A stretch of 64,000 nucleotides of DNA from Pseudomonas protegens (GTDB lineage Bacteria; Pseudomonadota; Gammaproteobacteria; Pseudomonadales; Pseudomonadaceae): contig NZ_CP031396.1 in the NCBI RefSeq assembly GCF_003363755.1, forward strand, positions 6,603,996 through 6,667,995. The letters are read 5' to 3'. The translations under genes were made by a program, and so were the position numbers. Under the pieces are notes generated by a model. It worked only from the letters and a program-made list of their open reading frames with translations. It did not search any database and was not told the origin of the DNA. Shown piece by piece: positions 17,501-24,895 of the stretch. Numbering within the stretch: the first letter of the stretch is position 1; each line of letters starts with the position of its first letter.

Positions 17501-18058
17501 CGGGATGAAGAGACCGAGCTGCGCAAGTATTCCCGTTCGATCATCATCAAGGGCGCCCGCTCGCCGGAGCGCCTGCTGGATGAAGTGACGTTGTTTCTGC
17601 ACAAAGTCGAATCCCAGTTGTCCCATGAGCGGCAGAAGATGCTCAAGACCGCCCGCAGCCGTGACAAGGTCTTCGAGGGGCGCAAGATCCTCCTGGTGGA
17701 CGATGACGTGCGCAACATCTTTGCCTTGACCAGCGCCCTGGAACACAAGGGCGCGGTGGTGGTGATCGGCCGTAACGGCCATGAGGCCATTGCCAGACTC
17801 AATGAAGTCGAAGATATCGACCTGGTGCTGATGGACGTGATGATGCCGGAGATGGACGGTTTCGAAGCCACGGTGCAGATCCGCAAGGACCCGCGCTGGC
17901 GCAAGCTGCCGATCATCGCCGTGACCGCCAAGGCCATGAAGGACGACCAGGAGCGCTGCCTGCAGGCCGGTTCCAACGACTACCTGGCCAAGCCCATCGA
18001 CCTTGACCGGCTGTTTTCCCTTATCCGCGTGTGGCTACCGAAGATGGAAAGAATTTAG
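14564..18058 (+). CDS. CHASE3-GAF hybrid histidine kinase with three receiver domains
   Basis: A 1164-residue membrane kinase. Residues about 20-40 and 185-205 are membrane segments bracketing a CHASE3 sensor (TGMRGFLITGDEHFLDPY). A GAF domain follows (about 255-395), then a long coiled coil, a HisKA domain with His503 in NMSHELRTPLNS, an HATPase domain (DSGIGIAQD, GGTGLGLSI) and three receivers near residues 775, 895 and 1042 (LDMRLPDHSGL, IDLKLPDMLGN, MDVMMPEMDGF). It heads a transcript with cheR and cheB genes and another kinase. Such kinases with CheB/CheR partners take part in stress-type signalling in Pseudomonas. The in-frame extension before 14564 lies over the divergent receiver gene. 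Confidence 0.88.
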   Translation: MIRPSSVDEQSFRKLLTRNISLPLGVGVLSAVFFVSLITYLLSVIQWVQHTDRVINNLNEAARLTIDLETGMRGFLITGDEHFLDPYEVAKPRILSELNGLRDLVADNPQQVDRLKRLEALQLEWNNFSQSMIELRRQNGDYRGAVQAGRGKRLTDEIRKEYEDAVVMEQQLRLERNESVSRTTIFSVILYLLFVVGISGLLAYVGRRDLLALSKSYSDNLEAQENSARRLEQQAWLRNGQTELAEQMLGQLTLNLLGRNILQFCAHYLGTPVAALYVREDHGGLKRVASYGFSRELEQQEQSLYGDEGLVGQAAQHKRLIRLDDVPADYFKVSSGLGEGAPRSVLVVPTRDDNRVNGVIELGFLRALSDRDVELLELIAGNIGTSIEAARYRQRLQEVLAETQQLNEELQVQQEELKTANEELEEQSRILKESQVHLETQQVELEQTNEQLAEQAQILAEQRDAMDRKNSELNEAQTQLEERAEELQRSSKYKSEFLANMSHELRTPLNSSLILAKLLAENPQENLTAEQVKFAESIYSAGNDLLNLINDILDISKVEAGKLEVRPENASVPRLVDGLRSLFQPLTADKGLAFKVELQPGAPQRLFTDRQRVEQILKNLLSNAVKFTERGQVSLSVGAQPGGGIAFVVQDSGIGIAQDQQESIFEAFRQADGTTNRRYGGTGLGLSISRDLATLLGGSISVSSEPGQGSIFTLVLPEQYSEAAEPVLAPAPAMMPVAAPVAPSAPLPVAEGPGSEIPRFADDRDKAPFSSRCILVVEDEPNFAHILFDLAHELGYHCLVAHGADEGYSLAEQYIPDAILLDMRLPDHSGLTVLQRLKEHAQTRHIPVHVISVEDRVEAAMHMGAVGYAVKPTTREELKDVFARLEAKLTQKVKRVLLVEDDDLQRDSIARLIGDDDIEITAVGLAQDALDLLRENVYDCMVIDLKLPDMLGNDLLKRMSTEDICSFPPVIVYTGRNLTRDEETELRKYSRSIIIKGARSPERLLDEVTLFLHKVESQLSHERQKMLKTARSRDKVFEGRKILLVDDDVRNIFALTSALEHKGAVVVIGRNGHEAIARLNEVEDIDLVLMDVMMPEMDGFEATVQIRKDPRWRKLPIIAVTAKAMKDDQERCLQAGSNDYLAKPIDLDRLFSLIRVWLPKMERI

Positions 18059-18873
18059 TGGAGCGCAATACCGAGATCGAACTGCGTTTGCTGATCGAAG
18101 CTATTTATCTCAAATACAGCTACGACTTCCGCGACTACTCCGGTGCTTCGATCAAGCGCCGGGTCAACCACGCTTTGCGTCAGTTCGAGTGCAAGACCAT
18201 TTCCGCGCTGCAGGAGCGGGTGTTGCACGACCCGACGGCGTTCATGCAATTGCTGCAGTTCCTGACCATTCCGGTGAGCGAGATGTTTCGCGACCCGTCG
18301 CACTTCCTGGCGATCCGCCAGGAGGTGGTGCCGCTGCTCAAGACCTACCCGTCGATCAAGATCTGGATCGCTGGCTGCAGCACCGGGGAAGAGGTCTACT
18401 CCATGGCCATCCTGCTGCGCGAAGAGGGGCTGCTGGAACGCACCATCATCTACGCCACCGACATCAACCCCAGCTCCCTGGAGAAGGCCAAGCAGGGCAT
18501 CTTCTCCCTGGAGAACGTGCGGGCCTACACCCACAACTACCAGCAGGCCGGTGGCCAGCGTTCCTTTGCCGACTACTACACCGCCGCCTACGACTACGCG
18601 ATCTTCGACAAGACCCTGCGCGAGAACGTGACCTTTGCCGATCACAGCCTGGCGACCGACAGTGTATTCTCGGAAACTCAATTAATTTCGTGTCGTAACG
18701 TATTGATTTACTTCAATAAAAAGTTGCAGGATCGGGCCTTTGGGCTGTTCCATGAGTCGCTCTGCCACCGTGGTTTCCTGGTGCTGGGCAGCAAGGAAAC
18801 CCTGGAATTTTCCGCCTATGGCAAGCATTTCGAACCCTTGGTCAAACAAGAACGGATCTACCGCAAGACATGA
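18058..18873 (+). CDS. CheR-type protein glutamate methyltransferase
   Basis: A 271-residue protein beginning MERNTEIELRLLIEAIYLKY at a GTG that shares one base with the preceding TAG stop; GTG at 18031 is another in-frame choice. It has the CheR N-terminal helical domain (SGASIKRRVNHALRQF) and the SAM-binding Rossmann part (WIAGCSTGEEVYSMA, YATDINPSSLEKA, ISCRNVLIYF). CheR methylates receptor glutamates using S-adenosylmethionine, but no chemoreceptor is encoded here, so its substrate may be the neighbouring kinase. A short AT-rich stretch with rarer codons spans about 18660-18725. Confidence 0.88.
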   Translation: MERNTEIELRLLIEAIYLKYSYDFRDYSGASIKRRVNHALRQFECKTISALQERVLHDPTAFMQLLQFLTIPVSEMFRDPSHFLAIRQEVVPLLKTYPSIKIWIAGCSTGEEVYSMAILLREEGLLERTIIYATDINPSSLEKAKQGIFSLENVRAYTHNYQQAGGQRSFADYYTAAYDYAIFDKTLRENVTFADHSLATDSVFSETQLISCRNVLIYFNKKLQDRAFGLFHESLCHRGFLVLGSKETLEFSAYGKHFEPLVKQERIYRKT

Positions 18874-19475
18874 GCCAGGAAAGTGTCGCGCCGCATCGCC
18901 GGCCTCGGATCGAGGCTGTCGTAGTAGGCGCCTCCGCGGGGGGCGTCGAGGCCTTGTTGAGCCTGTTCAATGAGTTCAGCGCCAGTTTCAGCCTGCCGGT
19001 GATCGTGGTCCTGCACCTGCCCGACGAGCGTCGCAGCCAATTGGCCGACGTCTTCGACCGGCGCCTGGCGCTGAGGGTGAAGGAGGCCGACGACAAGGAA
19101 GCGATCATTGCGGGCACCTTGTACGTCGCGGCACCCGGTTATCACCTGTCGGTGGAGCAGGACCGCACCTTGTCCCTGAGCCAGGAGGAGCGCTTGCATC
19201 ACTCGCGGCCGGCCATCGATTACCTGTTTGAGTCCGCCGCTGATGCCTACGGGGAGCACCTCGTGGCGGTGCTGCTGACCGGGGCCAATCAGGACGGCGC
19301 CCAGGGCCTGGTCGAGGTCAAGCGCCAGGGCGGGCTGACCATCGTCCAGGACCCCGGCGAAGCCAGTGTCCCCACCATGCCGGAAGCAGCCCTGGCCCTG
19401 CAGCAACCGGATTACATTCTCCCTTTGCGCGGCATCAGCCGTCTGCTTGCCGAGCTGGAACGAATCGCATGTTAA
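18870..19475 (+). CDS. CheB-type methylesterase, catalytic domain only
   Basis: A 201-residue CheB catalytic domain with the serine in VVVGASAGGVEAL (Ser22), the histidine in VIVVLHLPDE and the aspartate in LLTGANQDGAQGL. The usual N-terminal receiver domain is absent, so activity cannot be switched by direct CheA-like phosphorylation of this protein. It overlaps cheR by four bases (ATGA) and the following kinase by seven, showing tight translational coupling. It should remove methyl groups, or deamidate, the same partner that the CheR protein modifies. Confidence 0.88.
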   Translation: MSQESVAPHRRPRIEAVVVGASAGGVEALLSLFNEFSASFSLPVIVVLHLPDERRSQLADVFDRRLALRVKEADDKEAIIAGTLYVAAPGYHLSVEQDRTLSLSQEERLHHSRPAIDYLFESAADAYGEHLVAVLLTGANQDGAQGLVEVKRQGGLTIVQDPGEASVPTMPEAALALQQPDYILPLRGISRLLAELERIAC

Positions 19476-20665
19476 GTACTATTCAAGCCAAGCTGCTGAT
19501 CGTCGACGATCTGCCGGAGAACCTGCTGGCCCTGGAAGCGCTGATCAAGCGCGAGGACCGCCTGGTGTACAAGGCGCTGTCGGCCGACGAGGCCTTGTCG
19601 CTGCTGCTCCAGCATGAGTTCGCCATGGCCATCCTCGATGTACAGATGCCGGGCATGAATGGCTTCGAGCTGGCCGAGTTGATGCGCGGCACCGAGAAGA
19701 CCAAGCACATTCCCATCGTTTTCGTCAGTGCCGCCGGACGCGAGCTCAACTACGCCTTCAAGGGCTACGAGAGCGGGGCGGTGGACTTCCTGCACAAGCC
19801 CCTGGACATCCACGCGGTCAAGAGCAAGGTCAATGTGTTCGTCGACCTGTACCGCCAGAGCAAGGCCATGAAGCAGCAGGTCGAGGCCCTGGAGCAGAGC
19901 CGGCGTGAGCAGGAGGTGTTGCTCAACAAGCTTCAGGCCACCCAGAACGAGCTGGAGCAGGCGGTGCGCATGCGCGATGACTTCATGTCCATCGTCGCCC
20001 ATGAAGTGCGCACGCCCCTCAACGGCCTGATCCTGGAAACCCAGCTGCGCAAGATGCACCTGGCCCGGGAGAACGCTGCCGCCTTCAGCCTGGACAAGAT
20101 GCACGCCATGGTGGATCGCGACGAGCGCCAGATCAAAAGCCTGATCCGCCTGATCGAAGACATGCTGGACATCTCGCGGATTCGCACTGGCAAGCTATCG
20201 ATCCGCCCGTCCCGGTTTGACCTGGCGCAGTTGGTACGCGGATTGGTGGAGAACTTCGCGCCCCAGGTGGAAGCTGCGCAATCGTCCCTGAGTCTGGAAG
20301 CCGAGCAGCCGTTGCAAGGCCACTGGGACGAATTCCGCATCGAACAGGTGATTTCCAATCTGCTGACCAATGCCTTGCGCTACGGCGCCAAGAGCCCCAT
20401 CCAAGTCCGGGTCTATGCCCAGGACGGCGAGGCCCGGGTCGAGGTGCGCGATCATGGGATTGGGATCAGCGAAGAGAACCAGAAGCGAATTTTCCAGCAG
20501 TTCGAGCGGGTCAGTGCCAGCCACGTGGCGGCGGGCCTTGGGCTTGGGCTGTTTATTTCCGAGCAGATCGTCACTGCCCATGGCGGCACCATCAGTGTTG
20601 AAAGCCGGATCGGCGAGGGCGCGCTGTTTCGCGTGAGCCTGCCCTTGTCGGCGACCGACGAATGA
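19469..20665 (+). CDS. Receiver-histidine kinase hybrid (REC-HisKA-HATPase)
   Basis: A 398-residue soluble protein. The receiver is at residues about 8-125 (LLIVDDLPENLLAL, ILDVQMPGMNGFELA, FLHKPLD), followed by a coiled coil, HisKA (FMSIVAHEVRTPLNGL) and HATPase (NLLTNALRYG, DHGIGISEENQKRIF, GLGLGLFISEQI). The receiver-first order suggests control of kinase activity by an upstream phosphodonor, likely the large hybrid kinase. It has no membrane segment. It overlaps the end of the cheB gene. A 14-base hairpin (TCACGCA/TGCGTGA, 20681-20699) follows the stop. Confidence 0.87.
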   Translation: MLSTIQAKLLIVDDLPENLLALEALIKREDRLVYKALSADEALSLLLQHEFAMAILDVQMPGMNGFELAELMRGTEKTKHIPIVFVSAAGRELNYAFKGYESGAVDFLHKPLDIHAVKSKVNVFVDLYRQSKAMKQQVEALEQSRREQEVLLNKLQATQNELEQAVRMRDDFMSIVAHEVRTPLNGLILETQLRKMHLARENAAAFSLDKMHAMVDRDERQIKSLIRLIEDMLDISRIRTGKLSIRPSRFDLAQLVRGLVENFAPQVEAAQSSLSLEAEQPLQGHWDEFRIEQVISNLLTNALRYGAKSPIQVRVYAQDGEARVEVRDHGIGISEENQKRIFQQFERVSASHVAAGLGLGLFISEQIVTAHGGTISVESRIGEGALFRVSLPLSATDE

Positions 20666-20743
20666 CTAAAAGCGTAATGCTCACGCAACCTCTGCGTGAC
20701 CCAATGGTCGAAGGGGCAGCAATTGATCGAGCAAAGGTTTTCC

Positions 20744-21121
20744 ATGAGTGAAGATGCACAAGACGTCGTACTGATCGTCGAAGATGAACCCGTCATCCTG
20801 ATGCTGCTGGCCGACTATCTGTCGGGCCTGGGCTACCGGGTACTCCAAGCGGAAAATGGCGAGCAGGCGTTCGAGATCCTGGCCAGCAAGCCGCACCTGG
20901 ATGTGATGATCACTGACTACCGGCTGCCTGGCGGCATTACCGGGGTAATGATCGCTGAACCGGCGGTGAAGCTGCGTCCGGACCTCAAGGTGATTTTCAT
21001 CAGCGGCTATCCCAACGAAATCCTCGAATGCGGCAGCCCCATCACCCGCAAGGCACCGATCCTGGCCAAGCCCTTCGACCTCAACAGCCTGCAGGAGCAG
21101 ATCCAGCAACTGCTGGCTTGA
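20744..21121 (+). CDS. Single-domain response regulator
   Basis: A 125-residue receiver from MSEDAQDVVLIVEDEPVILM with VEDE acidic residues, the acceptor in VMITDYRLPGGITGVM and the lysine in ILAKPFDLNSLQEQ. There is no output domain. It is 78 bases after the REC-kinase gene on the same strand and converges, nine bases apart, on the kinase at 21130. It is a likely terminal phospho-acceptor of this signalling block. Confidence 0.86.
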   Translation: MSEDAQDVVLIVEDEPVILMLLADYLSGLGYRVLQAENGEQAFEILASKPHLDVMITDYRLPGGITGVMIAEPAVKLRPDLKVIFISGYPNEILECGSPITRKAPILAKPFDLNSLQEQIQQLLA

Positions 21122-21129
21122 GCCGCTCC

Positions 21130-22800
21130 TCAGTCGCGGATCATCTCCTGCACCTTGGCGGTCAGCAGGTCGAAGGTGAAGGGCTTGGTGATCAGTTGCA
21201 TGCCGGGGTCGAGGAAGCCGCCCCGGGCGGCGGCGTGCTCGGCGTAGCCGGTGATGAACAGGACTTTCAGTTGCGGGCGGATCTGCCGCCCGATCTCCGC
21301 CAGTTGCCGGCCGTTCATGCCCGGCAAGCCCACATCGCTGATCAATAGGTCGATGCGTTGCCCCGAATCGAGGATCGGCATGGCGCTGCGGGCGTCGCCG
21401 GCTTCGACAAAGGCGTAGCCCAGCTCGCCGAGTACCGCGCTGACCAGCAGCCGGACCGCCGGATCATCCTCGACGATCAGCACCGTCTCGCCGTTCTGCG
21501 CGGTGCCCGACTGTTGCTCAAGCGGCTGTTCATCCAGCTGCGCACTGCCCCGATAACGCGGCAGGTACAGGCTGACCTCGGTGCCCCGGCCCAGGGTGCT
21601 GTTGAGGGACACGTGGCCGTGGGACTGCTTGCTGAAGCCATAGATCATCGACAGCCCGAGCCCGGTGCCCTGGCCGATGGGCTTGGTGGTGAAGAAGGGG
21701 TCGAACACCCGATGGATGATGGCGTCGGGCATGCCGCAGCCGTTGTCGCTGACTCTCAGTAGCACGTAGTCGCCGGGTTCGAGGTTGTCGTGGGCCTGGG
21801 TGAAGTCCGGGCCCAGGTGCTGATTGAGGGTTTCCACCAGCAGCCGGCCGCCATTGGGCATGGCATCCCGGGCGTTGAGGACCAGATTGAGCAGGGCGCT
21901 TTCCAACTGGTTGGGGTCGGCCTCGGCGACCCACAGTTGCGGGCACAGTTGCATGTCCAGCTGGATGCTTTCGCTGAGGCTGCGTTGCAGCAGTTCGCCC
22001 ATGGACGTCACCAGGGCATTCATTTCCACTGGCTTGGAGTCCAGCGACTGGCGCCGGGAGAAGGCCAGCAGGCGATGGGTCAGGCCGGCGGCGCGATTGG
22101 CCGAGGTGACCCCCAGGTCGATCAGTCGGTCCAGGTCTTCGGTGCGGCCACGGGCCAGGCGCCGGCGCAGCAGCTCCAGGCTGCCGATGATGCCGGTGAG
22201 CATGTTGTTGAAGTCATGGGCGATGCCGCCAGTGAGCTGGCCCACGGCTTCCATCTTTTGCGACTGGCGCAGGGCTTCCTCGTTGTGCCGCAGTTGCGCG
22301 GTGCGCTCCTGCACCTGCTGTTCCAGGGTTTCCAGGGTGCATTGCAGGCGCAGTTCGCTCTGGCTCAGGTCGATCAGCCGGTCCCGGGCTTCGTATTGGC
22401 GACGGCGTCCGCGCAGGGCGGCGCTGACCAGGCTGATCAGGGTGGCCGGATGGAAGGGCCGTTCGAGGAAACTGACGTTGCCCAGGGGCACGCTGAAGCC
22501 TGAGGCCGGGTTCTGCTCCGGACCGCCGTGCTGGGTCAGCAGCACGATGGGCAGGTCGGACCAGGCCGGTTGTTGTTGCAGATGGCGCAGCAGGGGGGCC
22601 AGGTCGACCCCGCGCAAAGCCTCGGCGGCGATGATCACCAGCCCGGCGCCGTGCTCCAGCTCTGTGCACAGGGCCGGCAGGTCCGGGCAGATCAGACTGC
22701 GAAATCCCGCCTCGTTGAGCATCATCTGCGCCAGCTGGCTGTCACGGCCGTGGGGTGTGAGCACCAGGGCGCGTTCGGAAAATGCCAGGTCCTGGGTCAT
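21130..22800 (-). CDS. Hybrid histidine kinase with N-terminal pseudo-receiver, partner of KaiC-like protein
   Basis: A 556-residue soluble kinase starting MTQDLAFSERALVLTPHGRD. Residues about 8-130 look like a receiver fold without the conserved acidic residues. Then come a coiled coil (RDRLIDLSQSELRLQ), a HisKA domain (MEAVGQLTGGIAHDFNNML), HATPase (SDNGCGMPDAI, GTGLGLSMIYGF) and a canonical C-terminal receiver (LLISDVGLPGMNGRQLAE, ITKPFTFDL). Its start overlaps the end of the KaiC-like gene by four bases, so the two are translationally coupled. Pairing of a KaiC ATPase with a histidine kinase recalls KaiC-SasA. Confidence 0.86.
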   Translation of the reverse strand: MTQDLAFSERALVLTPHGRDSQLAQMMLNEAGFRSLICPDLPALCTELEHGAGLVIIAAEALRGVDLAPLLRHLQQQPAWSDLPIVLLTQHGGPEQNPASGFSVPLGNVSFLERPFHPATLISLVSAALRGRRRQYEARDRLIDLSQSELRLQCTLETLEQQVQERTAQLRHNEEALRQSQKMEAVGQLTGGIAHDFNNMLTGIIGSLELLRRRLARGRTEDLDRLIDLGVTSANRAAGLTHRLLAFSRRQSLDSKPVEMNALVTSMGELLQRSLSESIQLDMQLCPQLWVAEADPNQLESALLNLVLNARDAMPNGGRLLVETLNQHLGPDFTQAHDNLEPGDYVLLRVSDNGCGMPDAIIHRVFDPFFTTKPIGQGTGLGLSMIYGFSKQSHGHVSLNSTLGRGTEVSLYLPRYRGSAQLDEQPLEQQSGTAQNGETVLIVEDDPAVRLLVSAVLGELGYAFVEAGDARSAMPILDSGQRIDLLISDVGLPGMNGRQLAEIGRQIRPQLKVLFITGYAEHAAARGGFLDPGMQLITKPFTFDLLTAKVQEMIRD

Positions 22801-24299
22801 CGCCCCTCGTCCCGCAGCAGCGGTTTGCTTTCGCCCAGGTAGGTGGGCACGCCTCGCAGTACGCCCTGGAAGGCTTCCAGGGGTTCGCCGATGGTCAAGC
22901 CGCGAGCGCCGATGCGGTACTCACGGATGGTGGACTCGTGGCTGCCAGTGCGTTTCTTGATGATGGAGATGGCCCGACGCACCTTGCCCAGGGCCTCGAA
23001 GTAGCGCAGCAGGACCACGGTGTCCGCCAGGTAGGTGATGTCCACCGGGGCCTGCATGTCGCCCACCAGGCCATGCTGGGCCACGGTCATGAAGGTCGCG
23101 GCGCCCTGGCGGTTGAGGTACAGCAGCAGTTCGTGCATGTGCAGCACCAGGGCGTTTTCCTCGGGCATGGCCGCCTGGTAGCCGTTGATGCTGTCGATCA
23201 CCACGGTCTTGATCCGTTGCTGGTCGACACAGCGCCGGACCCGGTAGGACAGTTCCCCCGGGGACAGTTCTGCGGCGTCCACTTGCTCGATCACCAGGTT
23301 GCCGGTGGCTTGCAGGGCCTCCAGGTCGATGCCCATGTTGCGCATGCGTTCCAACAGCAGCCCCAGCTCTTCGTCGAAGATGAACAGCGCGGCTTTCTCG
23401 CCCCGGGCTACTGCTGCCGCGGCGAAGATCATCGAAATAAGCGATTTGCCGGTACCGGCGGGGCCGAGGATCAGGGTACTGGAGCCGCTTTCGATGCCGC
23501 CTCCCAGGAGCGCGTCCATTTCCGCAATGCCGCTTGTCAGGGGCAGGCGCTCGTTGCGGCCGCGGTGTTCGGCAGCCACCAGCCTTGGGAAGACATGGAC
23601 CCCGTCGCCCATGATGGTGAAATCATGGAAGCCGCCGCGGTACTTCTGGCCACGGTATTTCACCACCCGGACGCGCCGGCGCTCGGCGCCGTAACTGGGG
23701 GTCAGCTCTTCCAGGCGGATCACCCCGTGGGCCACGCTGTGCACGGTCTTGTCCAGGGATTCGGTGGTCAGGTCGTCCAGTAGCAGCACGGTGGCGTCAT
23801 AGCGCACGAAGTAGTGCTTGATCGCCAGGATCTGTCGCCGGTAGCGCAGGGAACTCTGGGCCAGCAGGCGGATTTCCGAGAGGCTGTCGAGCACCACCCG
23901 CGTCGGCTTGACCCGTTCCACCACGTCGAAGATCTGCCGGGTGGCTTCCCCCAGCTCCAGGTCCGAGGAATACAGCAGGCTTTGCTGGTGCTCGGCGTTG
24001 AGCAGGCTTTCCGGTGGGGTCAGCTCGAAGATGTGGATGTTGTGGTCCAGCTGCCAGCCGTGGGACTGGGCGCCCTGGCGCAGTTCGCGCTCGGTTTCCG
24101 AGAGGGTGATGTACAGGCAGCGCTCACCGGCCAGGGCGCCGGCACGCAGAAAATGCAAGGCCACGGTGGTCTTGCCGGTGCCGGGTTCGCCTTCCAGCAG
24201 GAATACATGGCTGCGTGATAATCCTCCAGAGAGAATATCGTCCAGGCCTTCGACGCCAGTGGCGGCTTTTTCGCTGAGCAACGCAGATGAGGTCGACAA
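22797..24299 (-). CDS. KaiC-like double-domain ATPase
   Basis: A protein of about 500 residues with two RecA-like KaiC domains. Domain I has Walker A GEPGTGKTT (residues 37-45), the catalytic glutamate region LYITLSETERELRQG and Walker B RVVLDSLSEI. Domain II has GPAGTGKSLISM, LFIFDEELGLLLERM and KTVVIDSINGY. At the position of the cyanobacterial Ser431/Thr432 phosphosites the sequence reads DITYLADTV, so the sites are not conserved. I prefer the TTG at 24299, which is preceded by GAGGG, giving MSTSSALLSEKAATG; a GTG at 24314 is also in frame. No kaiA or kaiB is nearby. Confidence 0.87.
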   Translation of the reverse strand: MSTSSALLSEKAATGVEGLDDILSGGLSRSHVFLLEGEPGTGKTTVALHFLRAGALAGERCLYITLSETERELRQGAQSHGWQLDHNIHIFELTPPESLLNAEHQQSLLYSSDLELGEATRQIFDVVERVKPTRVVLDSLSEIRLLAQSSLRYRRQILAIKHYFVRYDATVLLLDDLTTESLDKTVHSVAHGVIRLEELTPSYGAERRRVRVVKYRGQKYRGGFHDFTIMGDGVHVFPRLVAAEHRGRNERLPLTSGIAEMDALLGGGIESGSSTLILGPAGTGKSLISMIFAAAAVARGEKAALFIFDEELGLLLERMRNMGIDLEALQATGNLVIEQVDAAELSPGELSYRVRRCVDQQRIKTVVIDSINGYQAAMPEENALVLHMHELLLYLNRQGAATFMTVAQHGLVGDMQAPVDITYLADTVVLLRYFEALGKVRRAISIIKKRTGSHESTIREYRIGARGLTIGEPLEAFQGVLRGVPTYLGESKPLLRDEGR

Positions 24300-24410
24300 A
24301 CAATGCCCTCGCACATATGGGTCCAGGTGATCGGCGATGGCGACGAACGCCTTGATATCGCTGATAAATCACTTGACCGTCTGCCGTTGCCACGGTTCAA
24401 CCTTTTGTTG

Positions 24411-24895
24411 TGTAGCCGCTGCCGCAGGCTGCGAACGGCTTGGGCGGTATTCCGACGCAGCAGGCGCGGGGATCTTGAGGGCGGCAAAGGTTTGGCCGGG
24501 GATCGCCAGGCAAGGCCCTGCGGGCCTTTTCGCAGCCTCGCGGGCTCGGCAGCGGCTACAGGTTTTGTGCGGGCTCTTGTAGCCGCTGCCGCAGGCTGCG
24601 AACGGCTTGGGCGGCATTCCGACGCAGCAGGCGCGGGGATCTTGAGGGCGGTAAAGGTTTGGCTGGGGATCGCCAGGCAAGGCCCTGCGGGCCTTTTCGC
24701 AGCCTCGCGGGCTCGGCAGCGGCTACAGGTTTTGTGCGGGCTCTTGTAGCCGCTGCCGCAAGCTGCGAACGGCTTGGGCGGCATTCCGACGCAGCAGACG
24801 CGGGGATCTTGAGGGCGGTAAAGGTTTGGTTGGGGATCGCCAGGCAAGGCCCTGCGGGCCTTTTCGCAGCCTCGCGGGCTCGGCAGCGGCTACAG
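24411..24895. repeat. TGTAGCC-family palindromic element, tandem triplication
   Basis: Three near-identical copies start at 24411, 24578 and 24745, a strict 167-base period: a 150-base element plus a 17-base spacer (TTTTGTGCGGGCTCT core). Each copy begins TGTAGCCGCTGCCG and ends CGGCAGCGGCTACA. The inner part differs from the 5.4-kb copies (GATCGCCAGGCAAGGCCCTG here). The last copy overlaps the final codon of the TPR gene. The 590 bases between the KaiC-like and TPR genes hold nothing else. Long open frames across it are by-products of the repeat. Confidence 0.9.

Noticed and set aside
14576..17782. A 1068-codon open frame on the minus strand
   Set aside because: It is antisense to the hybrid kinase whose domains are all clear. 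Long antisense frames are usual in GC-rich Pseudomonas genes; the product has no recognisable domain.
18660..18725. AT-rich stretch inside the CheR gene, considered as inserted DNA
   Set aside because: It encodes the conserved CheR segment ISCRNVLIYFNKKLQ without gap, so it is normal coding sequence with unusual codons.
24020..24847. A 275-codon minus-strand frame with repeated peptide sequence
   Set aside because: The repeated peptides come from translating the tandem palindromic repeats; part of it also overlaps the KaiC-like gene in another frame.
24411..24895. Three evenly spaced repeats, considered as a CRISPR array
   Set aside because: Units are 150 bases with 17-base near-identical spacers and no cas genes; this is tandem palindromic repeat DNA.
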